Shown piece after piece: positions 11,805 through 22,924 of a stretch of 64,000 bases of DNA (the first letter of the stretch is position 1; each line of letters begins with the position of its first letter). The stretch spans positions 2,534,271 through 2,598,270 of the forward strand of contig OX421497.1 in the NCBI GenBank assembly GCA_949126835.1, in the 5' to 3' direction. The DNA is from Anisus vortex (lineage: Eukaryota; Mollusca; Gastropoda; Planorbidae). The notes under the pieces are model-generated. The model was not told where the DNA came from. It saw only the letters and a program-made list of their open reading frames with translations, and searched no databases. A program made the translations under genes and the position numbers.

Positions 11805-12364
11805 GAGCGTTCTCAATGAGCGTGGCTTAGGTTTTTTAGTGACGTATTTGTGTAAATAGAAGCCACTGTTGGTGTACAAAAATAGTGAAGTACTTCTTTA
11901 TCATGCAAAATTCACATCTGAATATTGGCTATCCTACTCAAAAATAAGGAGGTAAATAGTAGTACTGTAGATTAATTGATTAATGTGATTAGGCTTGGGC
12001 CGGCTAGACCTATTTACACTTTCAATTTCACTTTATAGGCCTACACTTTTAATGTTTCGTAGGCTAGGCTAATGGCTAAGTAGGGATGCCAAGTGATAGT
12101 GTTGGTGAATATCTAGTCTATTCAAGTCACTAATAGGCTCACATCGTCTATGATCTATGTCTATGATAATAATAAAATAGCCTATTTTATTTAACAGACA
12201 TAATACAGCTTAAATCTTAACAAGACTTAAAACACAAAACATCATTTAAAAAAATGATCGAGCCTATATGAAACTTTATTAATACAGCGGCCATTGTTAC
12301 TTGTACACCATTACTCAAAGTAAACAAAAATCACGTGCTTTTTGTCACGTGATTGCAAACGCCC
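11805..12364. mobile_element. 560-bp DNA element inserted in LINE X, TATA target
   Basis: The flanks read GTACA-TATA at 11796-11804 and TATA-TGCAT from 12365. Other LINE X copies have the uninterrupted GTACTTATATGCAT (9372 region), so the empty site is visible inside the window. The ends are GAGCGTTCTCAAT and, read inward, GGGCGTTTGCAAT, an imperfect inverted repeat. Subterminal GGTGTAC and GTACACC segments are also inverted. It has no coding capacity. The superfamily is not assigned; a 4-bp TATA duplication, or a TA duplication inside TATA, is possible. Confidence 0.72.
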
Positions 12365-12545
12365 TATATGCATTTGTTTTCGCATAAGGTATAAGGAAAC
12401 TTTTGCAATTTTATAACCTTTTTAAAAAAATATTAAGTTACTGATTTTCCTGGTTTGTTCAGGCAAATCCATTCCATACGAATGCCGCTGGGGAAGAGAG
12501 AGTACTTATAAGCATTAGTTCTAACATAAGGGATAAGGAAAATTT
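12365..12545 (-). pseudogene. LINE family X fragments, right half of the split copy plus a second copy
   Basis: Bases 12365-12397 continue the interrupted copy (TATGCATTTGTTTTCGCATA). From about 12397 the sequence jumps back to an earlier point of the same family (TTGCAATTTTATAACC...GATTTTCCTGG) and runs on to GGATAAGGAAA. Two truncated copies are therefore joined head to tail. Confidence 0.65.
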
Positions 12546-14256
12546 GTATGTGGACACAGAATCATCTACAGTACCCAATACTTTCAGACCTTCCACAACG
12601 ATGTCTGGACTTTCTCAGGACTTCAACCTTTGAACTTAAAGTCGGTGCTCTTATTTTCTTCTTTTCTTTCCATTATCCATTATCCATTAAATTCAAAACA
12701 AAATGTGCTCTCGGCACATTAAGTACTTCTGTCAAATTTAGTGGACAAGAGAAGGGTCTAAGGTGATGATCATCTAGTCAACACTCGGGCTAATGTCTCT
12801 CTCTCTCTTTCTCTTTCTCTCTCTCTCTCTATCCCATGGTAGTGGTAATTAGCCCTTTCAATGGTCAGCCCCGGCCAATATGGGCCCATCGTCACCACTT
12901 TACACCATTTATTTGAAGAGTTTTCATTTTTCTTTCTCTCTCCCTCTCTCGTTAACTGACTCTCGTGAAATATGATATCTGGCGAGGCTATGATCAAAGC
13001 AGGAGGGTGGCTGGAAGGCGGGGGGGGGGGGGGGGGGGTTAGTGGTCATGAAACAACAAGATGAAGTTTATTAAGTGAAAAAGGGGGGGGGGGTCGGAAC
13101 AAAAAGTGGGATGAAAAAAAAAACAGGGAGAGGTATACGTCTGTACGATGATCACTTAATATTAGTTCTTCTCCCCCTCCCCCCCCCCCCCATCTCCTGC
13201 GCCGAGATTAAACCACTCCCTGGAATAAAAAACGAAGATGGGCGCCCCTACCCCCCACTCTCGCCCCTTCCTCCACCCGTGTTCCATCCGTAGGTTTTTC
13301 TTCTTTACACAAAAGCGTGTTACCCCACATTTTTTTTAAATCGGATTACTCTCCCTTGAAAGGCACCTTCCACCCCCCTTCCCCTCTTACCTCCCTCAGC
13401 CCCTCCCCCACCCCCGTCTATCCACTTCATCAACCGCACTAACGCACACACAACCTAAGTAAGAGCAATGTCGTAACGGTCAATTTCGGCCGGACTTGAG
13501 AGCAGCCCCATCCCGCAGGACTGAAAGTTTTTTTCTTTACCTTGATATTTTCATTTTTTTACCTGGTCTGATCAAGATGAAACTTCAAAGGAGAAAAAAC
13601 TCAAAAGGTTAAAAAAAAAAGACAGAAAAGAAAACCTTTTTACTGACCACAAGAAAAAAAAGAAAATTTATCTAGTCTGACCACTGGTCAACACTGGAAA
13701 CAAAAAGCCGTGGTTCTAACGTGGAATATGGAATTCTCTAGATGAATGGAATACGGCACCAATTACTGCGGCGTGCTTTTTTTTTGAAAATTTCTTTTCT
13801 AGAGAAAAAAAGGAATAGCGGTGTGTTGGGGGCGGGGGGAGGAAGGCAGTGGCGTAGATTGCGGCTTTTAATTTCGTCTTGGAAAACGTGCACCCCCTTC
13901 CCCCCCAAAAAAATAAGCTTTAATGTGTGAATAAAGATGACATCATATATTAAGTTTTTGTGAATGAATTAGTGGCCTGTGTGTTTTACTCAGCGAGCGT
14001 TTAACCTTCAGGCCACAAAGACTTTAAGTTGCTCTTATATAACTTTTCTTTTATTAAAGGCGCCTTTACTCTAAATTGTAAAGTGTATTATATGTCCGCT
14101 TAGTAGAAAGTAGTTTCCCCGTCTCTCGCGTGCGTTTGAATTTTTTCTTTTTTCAATTTCATCGCTTTACAAAATTGAATCGCCTCGTTATGATTTTTTT
14201 TTTCAATTCAATTCATTTATTTTTCAAACTAAAAAACGAAGTCGACCGCAAACGAC
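12546..14256. other. Low-complexity G/C-run region, no gene
   Basis: It contains a CT-rich tract at 12790-12832, G runs at about 13020-13038 and 13083-13092, a C run at about 13182-13191 and C-rich sequence to 13420. A 'CAGTGGCGTAGATTG' at 13848 resembles one end of the element family at 60121, but no partner end was found. No gene is recognised. Confidence 0.5.
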
Positions 14257-14257
14257 A

Positions 14258-14308
14258 GGATGTGTGTGTGTGTGTGTGTGTGCGAATGTTTGTGTGTGTG
14301 TGTGTGTA
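14258..14308. repeat. (GT)n microsatellite
   Basis: Two GT blocks separated by a short interruption, immediately upstream of a SINE head. Confidence 0.88.
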
Positions 14309-14333
14309 AACGAGGGGGGGAGGGGGGATCATG

Positions 14334-14602
14334 AGAGCACGGTGACCTAGCGCTAGCGCGTTCGACTGGCGTTCCGAAGGTTCTGGGTTCGAATCCTGGT
14401 GAAGGCTAGGATTTGTTCCCCGGGAATGGAGGATGTCCCTGAGTCTACCCAGCTCTGACGGGTACATGGCATTAGTTTGGTTTAAAGTAAAGGCGGCTGG
14501 GCATTGTGCTGGCCACACATCCCTTAGTATACCGCGGCCACAGAAACTGGTAAACGCTGCTTCACTGGCCCTATGTTCAGCTTGGTCCGAATGGGTACTT
14601 TA
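14334..14602 (+). mobile_element. SINE copy c, near full length
   Basis: It has a head with A-box-like 'TGACCTAGCGC', an intact B box GGTTCGAATCC, body 'TCCCTGAGTCTACCCAGC', 'AAAGTAAAGGCGGCTGGGCA', 'CCACAGAAACTGG' and the tail 'TTGGTCCGAATGGGTACTTT'. This is one of the best copies for building the family consensus. Confidence 0.92.
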
Positions 14603-14890
14603 TCATTATTAATCTCTTGTGGTAAGCTAGTCGCGATATAAACTGAACTCATTATAGACGTACGTAATCTAGAAATAAAGGATTAATTGTCTCCCTCGCT
14701 TCAGTGTAGACTGTAGACACATTAGGTGTATAGGCCTATATAAGATTGCTTACGGAAACATGCTGAGGGTCAAATGATATCTTCAAATTCTATTTTAATA
14801 TTGGATTAATATTGTCAGATGTCAATAATTGAGTTTGAACACTGGGCAAGGAGCAATGCACAGATGAAACAAAACCACCATTGAGTCAAC

Positions 14891-15608
14891 CCTAGACGAC
14901 TAAGTCATTCAGCGTGCCAACAGCCTAAAATTAATCGTTGCAATGTTTTATATTTAATACAAAAATAAGTTGATTATCTTCCTCTTTATTTGCATTTATA
15001 TTAAATACAATATTTATTACTAAACATTCACATTAAAAAATGTATGGTCATTATTGTCTCAACATTTTCATTTACTAGTCAAGATGAGGATCTAACATCT
15101 GCTATTATTAATTAGAACTTAATCTCAGTTTAACCGAGATCTCCTTTAATGTTTTTCAATCTATTTAACATATCATTATCTTGTCACTATTGATAAGTGG
15201 AATAGATAAGTAGTAATCATACAAACTGGGTAAATAATGTAATGTTTAAAAATATATTTATAAATTCTTTAGTCAAATAATTTGTATTTAATTTTTAATT
15301 ATAATTTGTAAACCCTTTTTTTACATTTTAATAATATCAAAGTTATAAATTGTAAACCATTTAAAGAAAGAAAAAAAACATTAGAAATATTAACTAAAAT
15401 AAAACGGTTAATTATCTTTCTTTAATTAAAACACTTTTCCACATTTAATTCGATAGTGATGGAAAAAAGTTATGCTTTGTATTATAAAAAAATGTTACCG
15501 ACTAATTATTTTCTCTTTATATAATCCAACATTATGGTATTCATTACAATATTAATTATTAAAATAATTTGCGTAAAACAGTTGTAAATAAACATTTCCT
15601 GCATTAAT
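14891..15608 (-). mobile_element. hAT-1 relic R1, inverted and truncated at both ends
   Basis: Read in reverse it follows element B (1836-3573) from the subterminal 'GGCACGCTGAATGACTTAG'-type sequence inward to the 'CAGGAAATGTTTATTTACAA' point. The terminal CAGGGGTCGG is missing. The inner break lies at nearly the same position as in relic R2 (40760-41620), and the 42-bp minisatellite starts within a few bases of it. Confidence 0.75.
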
Positions 15609-15611
15609 TTT

Positions 15612-16736
15612 TTGATGATGTGGCAGTGTTTAGTCTGACACTTAGTTCTCTGATTGATGGTGTGGTAGTGTTTAGTCTGACACTTAGTTCTCTGATTGAT
15701 GGTGTGGTAGTGTTTAGTCTGACACTTAGTTCTCTGATTGATGGTGTGGTAGTGTTTAGTCTGACACTTAGTTCTCTGATTGATGGTGTGGTAGTGTTTA
15801 GTCTGACACTTAGTTCTCTGATTGATGGTGTGGTAGTGTTTAGTCTGACACTTAGTTCTCTGATTGATGGTGTGGTAGTGTTTAGTCTGACACTTAGTTC
15901 TCTGATTGATGGTGTGGTAGTGTTTAGTCTGACACTTAGTTCTCTGATTGATGGTGTGGTAGTGTTTAGTCTGACACTTAGTTCTCTGATTGATGGTGTG
16001 GTAGTGTTTAGTCTGACACTTAGTTCTCTGATTGATGGTGTGGTAGTGTTAAGTCTGACACTTAGTTCTCTGATTGATGGTGTGGTAGTGTTTAGTGTTA
16101 CACTTAGTTCTCTGATTGATGGTGTGGTAGTGTTTAGTCTGACACTTAGTTCTCTGATTGATGGTGTGGTAGTGTATAGTCTGACACTTAGTTCTCTGAT
16201 TGATTGTGTGGTAGTGTTTAGTCTGACACTTAGTTCTCTGATTGATGGTGTGGTAGTGTTTAGTCTGACACTTAGTTCTCTGATTGATGGTGTGGTAGTG
16301 TTTAGTCTGACACTTAGTTCTCTGATTGATGGTGTGGTAGTGTTTAGTCTGACACTTAGTTCTCTGATTGATGGTGTGGTAGTGTTTAGTCTGACACTTA
16401 GTTCTCTGATTGATGGTGTGGTAGTGTTTAGTCTTACACTTAGTTCTCTGATTGATGGTGTGGTAGTGTATAGTCTGACACTTAGTTCTCTGATTGATGG
16501 TGTGGTAGTGTTTAGTCTGACACTTAGTTCTCTGATTGATGGTGTGGTAGTGTTTAGTCTGACACTTAGTTCTCTGATTGATGGTGTGGTAGTGTATAGT
16601 CTGACACTTAGTTCTCTGATTGATGGTGTGGTAGTGTTTAGTCTGACACTTAGTTCTCTGATTAATGATGTGGTAGTATTTAGTCTGACACTTAGTTCTC
16701 TGATTAATGATGTGGTAGTATTTAGTCTGACAAACT
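15612..16736. repeat. 42-bp minisatellite, ~26.8 copies
   Basis: The unit begins GTTCTCTGATTGATGG and closes GTCTGACACTTA. Copies differ by only one or two bases, so the array is young or recently homogenised. Since 42 is a multiple of three, a 372-codon frame on + (repeat ...SLIDGVVVFSLTLS) and 399- and 239-codon frames on - (repeat ...SIRELSVRLNTTTP) all stay open. No promoter, splice or similarity evidence supports translation of any of them. Confidence 0.93.
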
Positions 16737-16805
16737 GAGGACGTTTGGTTAGAAAATGTAGAACCCATGCCTGAATATTGGTGCTAACATTTAAATTTGC
16801 CATTG

Positions 16806-17283
16806 GTACAGTGAAACTCTGTGTGTGTGCTTAACCAATCAAATTGGTTTATTTAAAGACACGTGACCTTATTGTCTCATATTTCACCTTTGCAATTTGC
16901 ACATGTGTCCTCGCTAGTTGAGTGGATAACGTATCGGACTGACATGCGGTCGACCCGTGGTTCGCTTCTCCGATTAGTCTATAGCTTTTTTTTTTCCTAA
17001 ATTTTTTAGATGTTTTTTAATTAAAAAAAAAAAGATTGTAAATCTACTAGCAACATCGGGGAAATTAGATTTTTTTTGTTAAATAAAAAGACTTGCTTAT
17101 TCTTTGCCCGATTACAATATTTATTTCAAATTACTTTCCTAAATATCTTCACAATAAAAAAAAGTATAATTTTATATTATGAGATCTTTAGCTTCCTGTT
17201 CATTGTAGTATATATATATTTTTTATCTGTAGCTTATACAAACCTGTTTTATGTCCCCCAGGCAACGACGGGGAATCTAGCTT
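16806..17283 (+). mobile_element. Non-autonomous Helitron H1 with tRNA-like module
   Basis: It aligns by eye with 48509-48999: 'CTTAACCAATCA', 'TTTAAAGACACGTGACCTTA', 'TTGTCTCAT', 'TGGATAACGTATCG', 'GATTGTAAATCTAC', 'ATTACAATATTTATTT'. The right end 'CCCCCAGGCAACGACGGGG' followed by AATCTAGCT has the short hairpin plus CTAG-type end expected of Helitrons (family knowledge). The 5' TC...TATATAAA start is missing. Bases 16915-16970 hold a tRNA-like segment with A-box-like TAGTTGAGTGG and B-box-like GGTTCGCTTCTC. Confidence 0.72.
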
Positions 17284-17299
17284 GTATATATAAATATTA

Positions 17300-18352
17300 C
17301 AAAAACAAACACGCACGCAGGCACACACACACACATACAGGACATATAGAGGTTTAACCCAAATCAAGCAATGAAAGCAGAAATGCACCCTATATTATTA
17401 TGAGATACTGCTGAACGTTGAGGGCTCTACCATGACCATCGTAAATACTTACGGTGGTCTTGGCTCTACACACCTGTAGCTCACCTCTATTCTCACCTCA
17501 ACCCAACACAGTCTCCCTCCCTTCCAACTCCTCACCCTGCCACTCCCCTCACCCTCCCTCAGTCATAACTCATGCCTCCAGTCCATTGACCAGGCTCAGT
17601 ACGGTCCATTTGCAAGGGAGAGGCCGAGGTGTGAATCGTGCAGATCGCCCATCTTCTCGGTCTTACCTCTTCTCCCCCCCCACCTCCCATCCCGATAAAC
17701 AAACTCTTTGACGTTACTCTGTGTACATTTCCGAGACCGCCCCATCTCCCCCCCCTTGCATGCCCCCCCCCCTCCCACACACATCTTCCTCCCCCACCCC
17801 CTTGTATGTTTGACCGCTGTTTGGGGATTCCCAAAGTTTCTAAACAACGCTGGTCAGTAAGTAGCGGTCACTAGAGTCGATATAATCACAGACATTACTC
17901 GGGGTCAGCCGGGGCGAAAGACAAAACAGATCAGTCACGCACGTGATGGGGGTGGGGGGGGGGAGAGGGCAACTGAACCAAGACTCGACAGTGGGGGGCT
18001 GTTTATACTACCCCTGGAGTCCGTTTTGAAGCCGGAGTTCCAGAGTCCCAGAGAGAGAGAGAGCAGCAAATATATAATATACAAAATGTCCCCCCCCCCT
18101 TTTTTTTTAAATTATCTTTTAGACACAAATTTGAGGATTTGGATGAGGTTTTAAACCGGAGAGCTTTAGAACAAGCTATTCAATGATCTACATCTGGACC
18201 ACTATTCACCCATCCACCTAAAGATAGATACAACATATCTGTCAATCTAATTCATCTATTTTTTCATATATAGACCATATACTATACATAAGACAGAATA
18301 AGTATATATAAACCATACAGAAAAACAACTAAATTTCGATTACACTAAATAC
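17300..18352. other. No gene recognised; pyrimidine-rich block
   Basis: A CA tract lies at 17323-17335. The + strand is strongly C-rich from about 17465 to 17810. G runs lie at 17948-17962 and a C run at about 18090-18099. No gene is recognised. Confidence 0.5.
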
Positions 18353-19022
18353 AGAACAAATAAAGTATAGACCATACAAAATATAAACAAAATATAGACC
18401 TTACAAAATAAAGCCCATTAAAATAAAGTCCACATACAAAAATATGAACACTTCCAAATATAGACCATGCAAAATATAGACCATGCAAAATATAGACCAT
18501 GCAAAATATAGACCATACAAAATATAGACCATACAAAATATAGACCATACAAAATATAGACCATACAAAATATAGACCATACAAAATATAGACCATACAA
18601 AATATAGACCATACAAAATATAGACCATATAAAATATAGACCATACAAAATATAGACCATATAAAATATAGACCATACAAAATATAGACCACATAAAATA
18701 TAGACCATACAAAATATAGACCATATAAAATATAGACCATACAAATATGGATCATATAAAATATAGACCATATAAAATATAGACCATACAAAATATAGAC
18801 CATATAAAATATAGACCATACAAAATATAGACCACATAAAATATAGACCATATAAAATATAGACCATACAAATATAGACCATACAAAATATAGACCATAC
18901 AAAATATAGAGCATACAAAATATAGACCATACAAAATATAGACCATACAAAATATAGACCATAAAAATATAGACCGTACAAAAAATAGACCATACAAAAT
19001 ATAGACCATAAAAATATAGAGC
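18353..19022. repeat. 16-bp minisatellite, unit TATAGACCATACAAAA
   Basis: The array is degenerate from 18353 to about 18458 and regular from about 18459 to 19021, with some 40 copies in all. Common variants are ATAAAA for ACAAAA and single A loss. The unit has no stop codon on the minus strand in any frame, so all three minus frames stay open with a MVYILYGLYFVWSIFC repeat. These frames are not genes. Confidence 0.92.
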
Positions 19023-19039
19023 CACTTGATATTGACCAC

Positions 19040-20024
19040 AAAGACTTTAGGAGGAAGATAAGGAGATGGGAGGGCAACATCGCGAAATTTGGCAGGAATG
19101 AATCTGGATGATATCTCGAGAAAGGCATAAGAGCATCGTGAGGATTGGAGGAAGATTGTCCTTGCATGCCATCCGAGGCGCCCCCAATGGCCAGAATGAC
19201 AAAAGTGTTGGTATCATTTATAACATCGTTCCACAGTATCTTACAATCTAAAGGCATTATAACCAAAGTCGTAACACTATATATAATAGACAGAATATGC
19301 CTATAATGTTGAGAGGCCTTATGAAGAAAAGTACAAAGCTATAAAAACATTAGGCCATATGCATGCTTGCTTAGTTATCCTCCCCTTGTTTGTCAGTGTA
19401 ATTGTGTGTTTGTTCGTTCAATTGTTTTCTTCCTACAAACTCTACTCCCCACTCACACATCAACACAAAATGGACCCACCAACACACACAAACTTACAGG
19501 AACACTCAATTTTTTTCTCTCCCCAGACTGTCGGTTTGTTGATTTGTACACAAATTGAACCGATTCCCCGAACAGCACGTCCACAGTGTTTGGCCTGTCC
19601 ACCAGTATGCAAATGACCACAGCAAAGTCGGACTTGGTGGAGACAAATTTGCCCGGAGTCGAAAATTGGACGTCAGAATTCGATCTGTAGGTGGTTGTTG
19701 TTGTTGTTGTTTTTGGTGTGTGTGTATGTTAGCTTTGTTGTTTTTTTTCTTTTCGAGTTACTCTGCCCCACTTTGACCTGAGTTATTTCCCTTTATTTCA
19801 ATTATGATATCGACATTGGAAGAACGAGGGAAGTCACAATTTAAAACAAGGGACAAAATAATTGAGTTATGGCCCTTGGTATACATATAGATTTGGGCTC
19901 CAAGCTATTGTCTGTAATGAGAAGCAAAAATATCGTAAGCAGTAAGATTTCAAAAGAAAAGTGAAAGATCCCCATCTGACCAATTGGACTCTAAGGATAA
20001 TTGAAACAGTATTCAAAGCTTCCG
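19040..20024. other. No gene recognised
   Basis: Unique-looking sequence. Bases 19780-19875 hold two 'GAGTTAT..CCCTT' motifs (19781 and 19863), a motif common in molluscan non-coding DNA. A GTT repeat occurs at 19692-19712. Confidence 0.45.
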
Positions 20025-20330
20025 TGTCGTCTATAATGAAGATTATTACGTCCTACACTCGTCTGTGTTCTGAGTCTAATATTGCAATTTTAAAACCTTT
20101 TAAAATGATGTTAAGTTACTGGTTTTCGTGGTGAGTTCAGGCAACCCAATGCATGCCCGAATGCCACTCGGGAAGAAAGAGTATTACTCATATTCATTTG
20201 TTCTTGTATAAAGTACAAGGAAAGTGTTTTTGTCTTTATGTTTATCTGAACATTGCAACAGGCTATTATTGAGTTGTATTTCTAAATTAGAGTTTAATGC
20301 CTTACACTTACTACTTTACTCTTGGCTACC
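20025..20330 (-). pseudogene. LINE family X 3' fragment
   Basis: Minus-strand homologue of 9172-9600. It carries the reverse complements of GAAGATTATTACGTCC, CAGGCAACCC and GATGCCACTCGGGAAGAAAG-like sequence, and of the DKHKDKN-coding stretch. Frames are broken. Confidence 0.78.
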
Positions 20331-20576
20331 GAAAATTTATAATCTCTGTTCCTAAAGTTATTTATAGACGCCACGCGATTACGTGTCAATATCTGTAACA
20401 ATTTTACATTAGCAAGGAGACAAACTATCTTGTATCTTGTTGACGTTGACTGTCCACTTAGATAACTCATTTATAAAAAGAAAAAGTGTACAGCTCACAA
20501 TGAAAACAGAACAGCACCTAACATTTGGTCAAAAGAAATGTTGAAATTTTTTTCGAAATCCAGGCTTTGTTTACAG
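20331..20576. other. No gene recognised
   Basis: Nothing recognisable between the LINE fragment and the 28/29-bp array. Confidence 0.4.
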
Positions 20577-21217
20577 TAGACACTGATTTACAGGAATATA
20601 ACAGTATACACTGAGTTTACAGGAATATAACAGTATACACTGAGTTTACAGGAATATAACAGTATACACTGAGTTTACAGGAATATAACAGTATACACTG
20701 ATTTACAGGAATATAACAGTATACACTGAGTTTACAGGAATATAACAGTATACACTGTGAGTTTACAGGAATATAACAGTATACACTGATTTACAGGAAT
20801 ATAACAGTATACACTGAGTTTACAGGAATATAACAGTATACACTGATTTACAGGAATATAACAGTATACACTGATTTACAGGAATATAACAGTATACACT
20901 GAGTTTACAGGAATATAACAGTATACACTGAGTTTACAGGAATATAACAGTATACACTGAGTTTACAGGAATATAACAGTATTCACTGAGTTTACAGGAA
21001 TATAACAGTATACACTGATTTACAGGAATATAACAGTATACACTGATTTACAGGAATATAACAGTATACACTGAGTTTACAGGAATATAACAGTATACAC
21101 TGATTTACAGGAATATAACAGTAGGCCTATACACTGAGTTTACAGGAATATAACAGTATACACTGAGTTTACAGGAATATAACAGTATACACTGAGTTTA
21201 CAGGAATATAACAGTAC
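20577..21217. repeat. 28/29-bp minisatellite, ~22 copies
   Basis: The unit is TTTACAGGAATATAACAGTA plus TACACTGAG. About a third of the copies have CTGATTT in place of CTGAGTTT (28 rather than 29 bp). One copy carries an extra 'GGCCTA' and one an extra 'TG'. The array is contiguous without unique spacers, so it is not a CRISPR. Confidence 0.93.
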
Positions 21218-21231
21218 TTTTCCCCGTAGCA

Positions 21232-21468
21232 GGGGGTATGGAGGTCGTGCGGCAGCGCGTTCGGCTGGCGTACCGAAGGTCCCAGGTTCGAATCCTGGTG
21301 CAGGTTAGGATTTTTTCCCTAGGTCTGGAGGGTGTCCCTGAGTCTACCCAGCTCTGATGGGTACCTGATATTTGTTGGGGTACAAATATCAGGCGTACAA
21401 TCCCCTTGTACGCCGTGGTCATAGAAACTAGTGGATGCTGCTTCACCGGCCCTAAGGACAAGTCTTAA
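21232..21468 (+). mobile_element. SINE copy d
   Basis: The head 'GGCAGCGCGTTCGGCTGGCG' and B box GGTTCGAATCC are intact. The body contains CCCTGAGTCTACCCAGCTC, 'GGGTACCTGATATTTG' and 'GCTGCTTCACCGGCCCTA'. It has an internal deletion of the 'AAAGTAAAGGCGGCTGG' segment. Confidence 0.88.
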
Positions 21469-22415
21469 CGAGTATGCATGCATAAAAGGTCACGTGCAAA
21501 AACATTTCCGTTCTTATTCGATCATTTTATTCGAAACAATGTCTGTGTGCTACTTTACTGGTTGTACTCAAATTTGTTGGGGATTAAAATTTATTTCATT
21601 TCCAATTGATGTTTACAAAGCAAAACAATGTATTGTGAAAGTCGGAAGGGAATAATCACCTTTTTAAAATATCAAACTTATTGCTTAATGCAAAAGAATT
21701 TTTGTTATTCGTTTTTATGAATTTACGCATTTTGTTTTTCAATAACCAAGAAAACGCAACTCTTGACTCATTTATTTTGTAAACAAATAAAAATCTAACG
21801 TCACGCGACTAACACTTGAGTATTAATGATCGCCTGTTCACTTTTGATGTTAAAAACGGATTTCTCATAACTAATATTGTATCCTTTGTATAATTCTAAA
21901 AGACTAGAACTGGCCGTCGAGGTTGAAATCAATTGTCAAACACCAGCAAAAGCATGCTTTTTTTTTGTTATAAGTTTAAAAATAAAAATGGAAGTTCACG
22001 AACATTCGGGTTCAAAAGTTCACGCCTCATTAAGACTTGTCCATGGATCTATTCGGTCCGACGAGTACTTTACTTTCCTCCATAGCAGCCGGATTAAAAA
22101 ATGTATTCAATTTAAATTTTCAGATGTAAAAATTATATTTTGTAGTCGGTTAAACAAATGCACATCTTCTTAAGACCATTATACAAGTTAATAAAAAAAA
22201 CAACAACAACTGAAACTTAGAGAATTGAAATGAGAATAATAAAAAAAAACATAAATTTAGAGATTTAAACAATATACGTATAGTACATAGTACCACATGC
22301 TTATATATAACAACTCTGATACACGTTTCAAAAACAAAATGTCGTCTTCTGACACTAACGTTCATAATTGATTAACTCCCTCCTTTTTATTTTACTCCTG
22401 CATCTTAGTTTGTTA
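21469..22415. other. No gene recognised
   Basis: AT-rich unique-looking sequence with no recognisable gene or repeat. Confidence 0.45.
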
Positions 22416-22416
22416 C

Positions 22417-22418
<2 letters not shown>

Positions 22419-22450
<32 letters not shown>

Positions 22451-22462
22451 GGGGGGGGGGGG
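22419..22462. repeat. T run directly followed by G run
   Basis: About 31 consecutive T bases followed without interruption by about 13 G bases on the + strand. Confidence 0.9.
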
Positions 22463-22556
22463 GTCGTTTAGGCGCCACGGGTAAACTGGCACGACATCAC
22501 GCCCCAGCCGTTTTATTCATCCTACCTCATGGCCTCACGTCCCTTGATCATGTTTA

Positions 22557-22735
22557 AATGCTGCAGCGTTCACCAGTTTCTATGGCAGCGATATACTAGT
22601 CGATTGTGTGGCCAGCACTTTGCCCACACGCCTTTAGTTTATTTACCCCCCCCCCCCCCATCTAGTGTCCGGTACCCATCGGGAGCTGGGGAGATTCAGT
22701 GACACCCTCCAGACCGCGTTGAAAAATCCTGGCCG
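22557..22735 (-). mobile_element. SINE copy e, head missing
   Basis: Minus-strand tail and body: 'GCGTTCACCAGTTTCTATGG', 'GTGTGGCCAGCAC', 'GGTACCCATCGGGAGCTGGG'. A C run interrupts it at 22648-22661. It ends near 'GGATTTTTCAACGC' in SINE orientation, so the tRNA head is lost. Confidence 0.8.
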
Positions 22736-22924
22736 CTCGTCCACCGAGTCCCTACAATGGCAACTATGGCATTAATTATATTATTGATTTCTTATTTGTT
22801 ACGTTGTATTTTTTCCAACTGTATATCTAGTTATGAATGCCATTGTTATAGTTTTTAATCAATCCTTTAATTTTTTTTTTCCACTCTAGACTTTCTGGGT
22901 TTAATTTTTTTCCTTCTCTTATTC

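Noticed and set aside
13848..13865. End of a CAGTGGCGTA-type DNA element
   Set aside because: Only one end is present; no inverted partner was found within 1 kb.
14380..14400. tRNA genes at SINE heads (also 21280, 33340, 38950, 45090)
   Set aside because: A and B boxes are present but acceptor and anticodon stems do not form; the sequence continues into the SINE body.
14213..14518. Protein-like frames with 'PSELGRLRD' also near 21198, 26632, 33163, 38885, 45028 and 61357
   Set aside because: All are translations of the SINE body; the shared peptide reflects shared SINE sequence.
15604..16803. Open frames of 372, 399 and 239 codons with 14-residue repeats
   Set aside because: The 42-bp unit is a multiple of three, so frames on both strands stay open. 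There is no signal, splice or similarity evidence.
18345..19266. Membrane-protein-like frames (YFVWSIFCMVYIL repeats)
   Set aside because: Produced by the 16-bp array in every minus frame. The hydrophobicity is a by-product of the unit.
19780..19876. MITE defined by two GAGTTAT..CCCTT motifs
   Set aside because: The motifs are in the same orientation rather than inverted, and no boundaries or duplications were found.
20577..21217. Possible CRISPR array (28/29-bp repeats)
   Set aside because: Repeats are directly contiguous with no unique spacers, and the context is eukaryotic.
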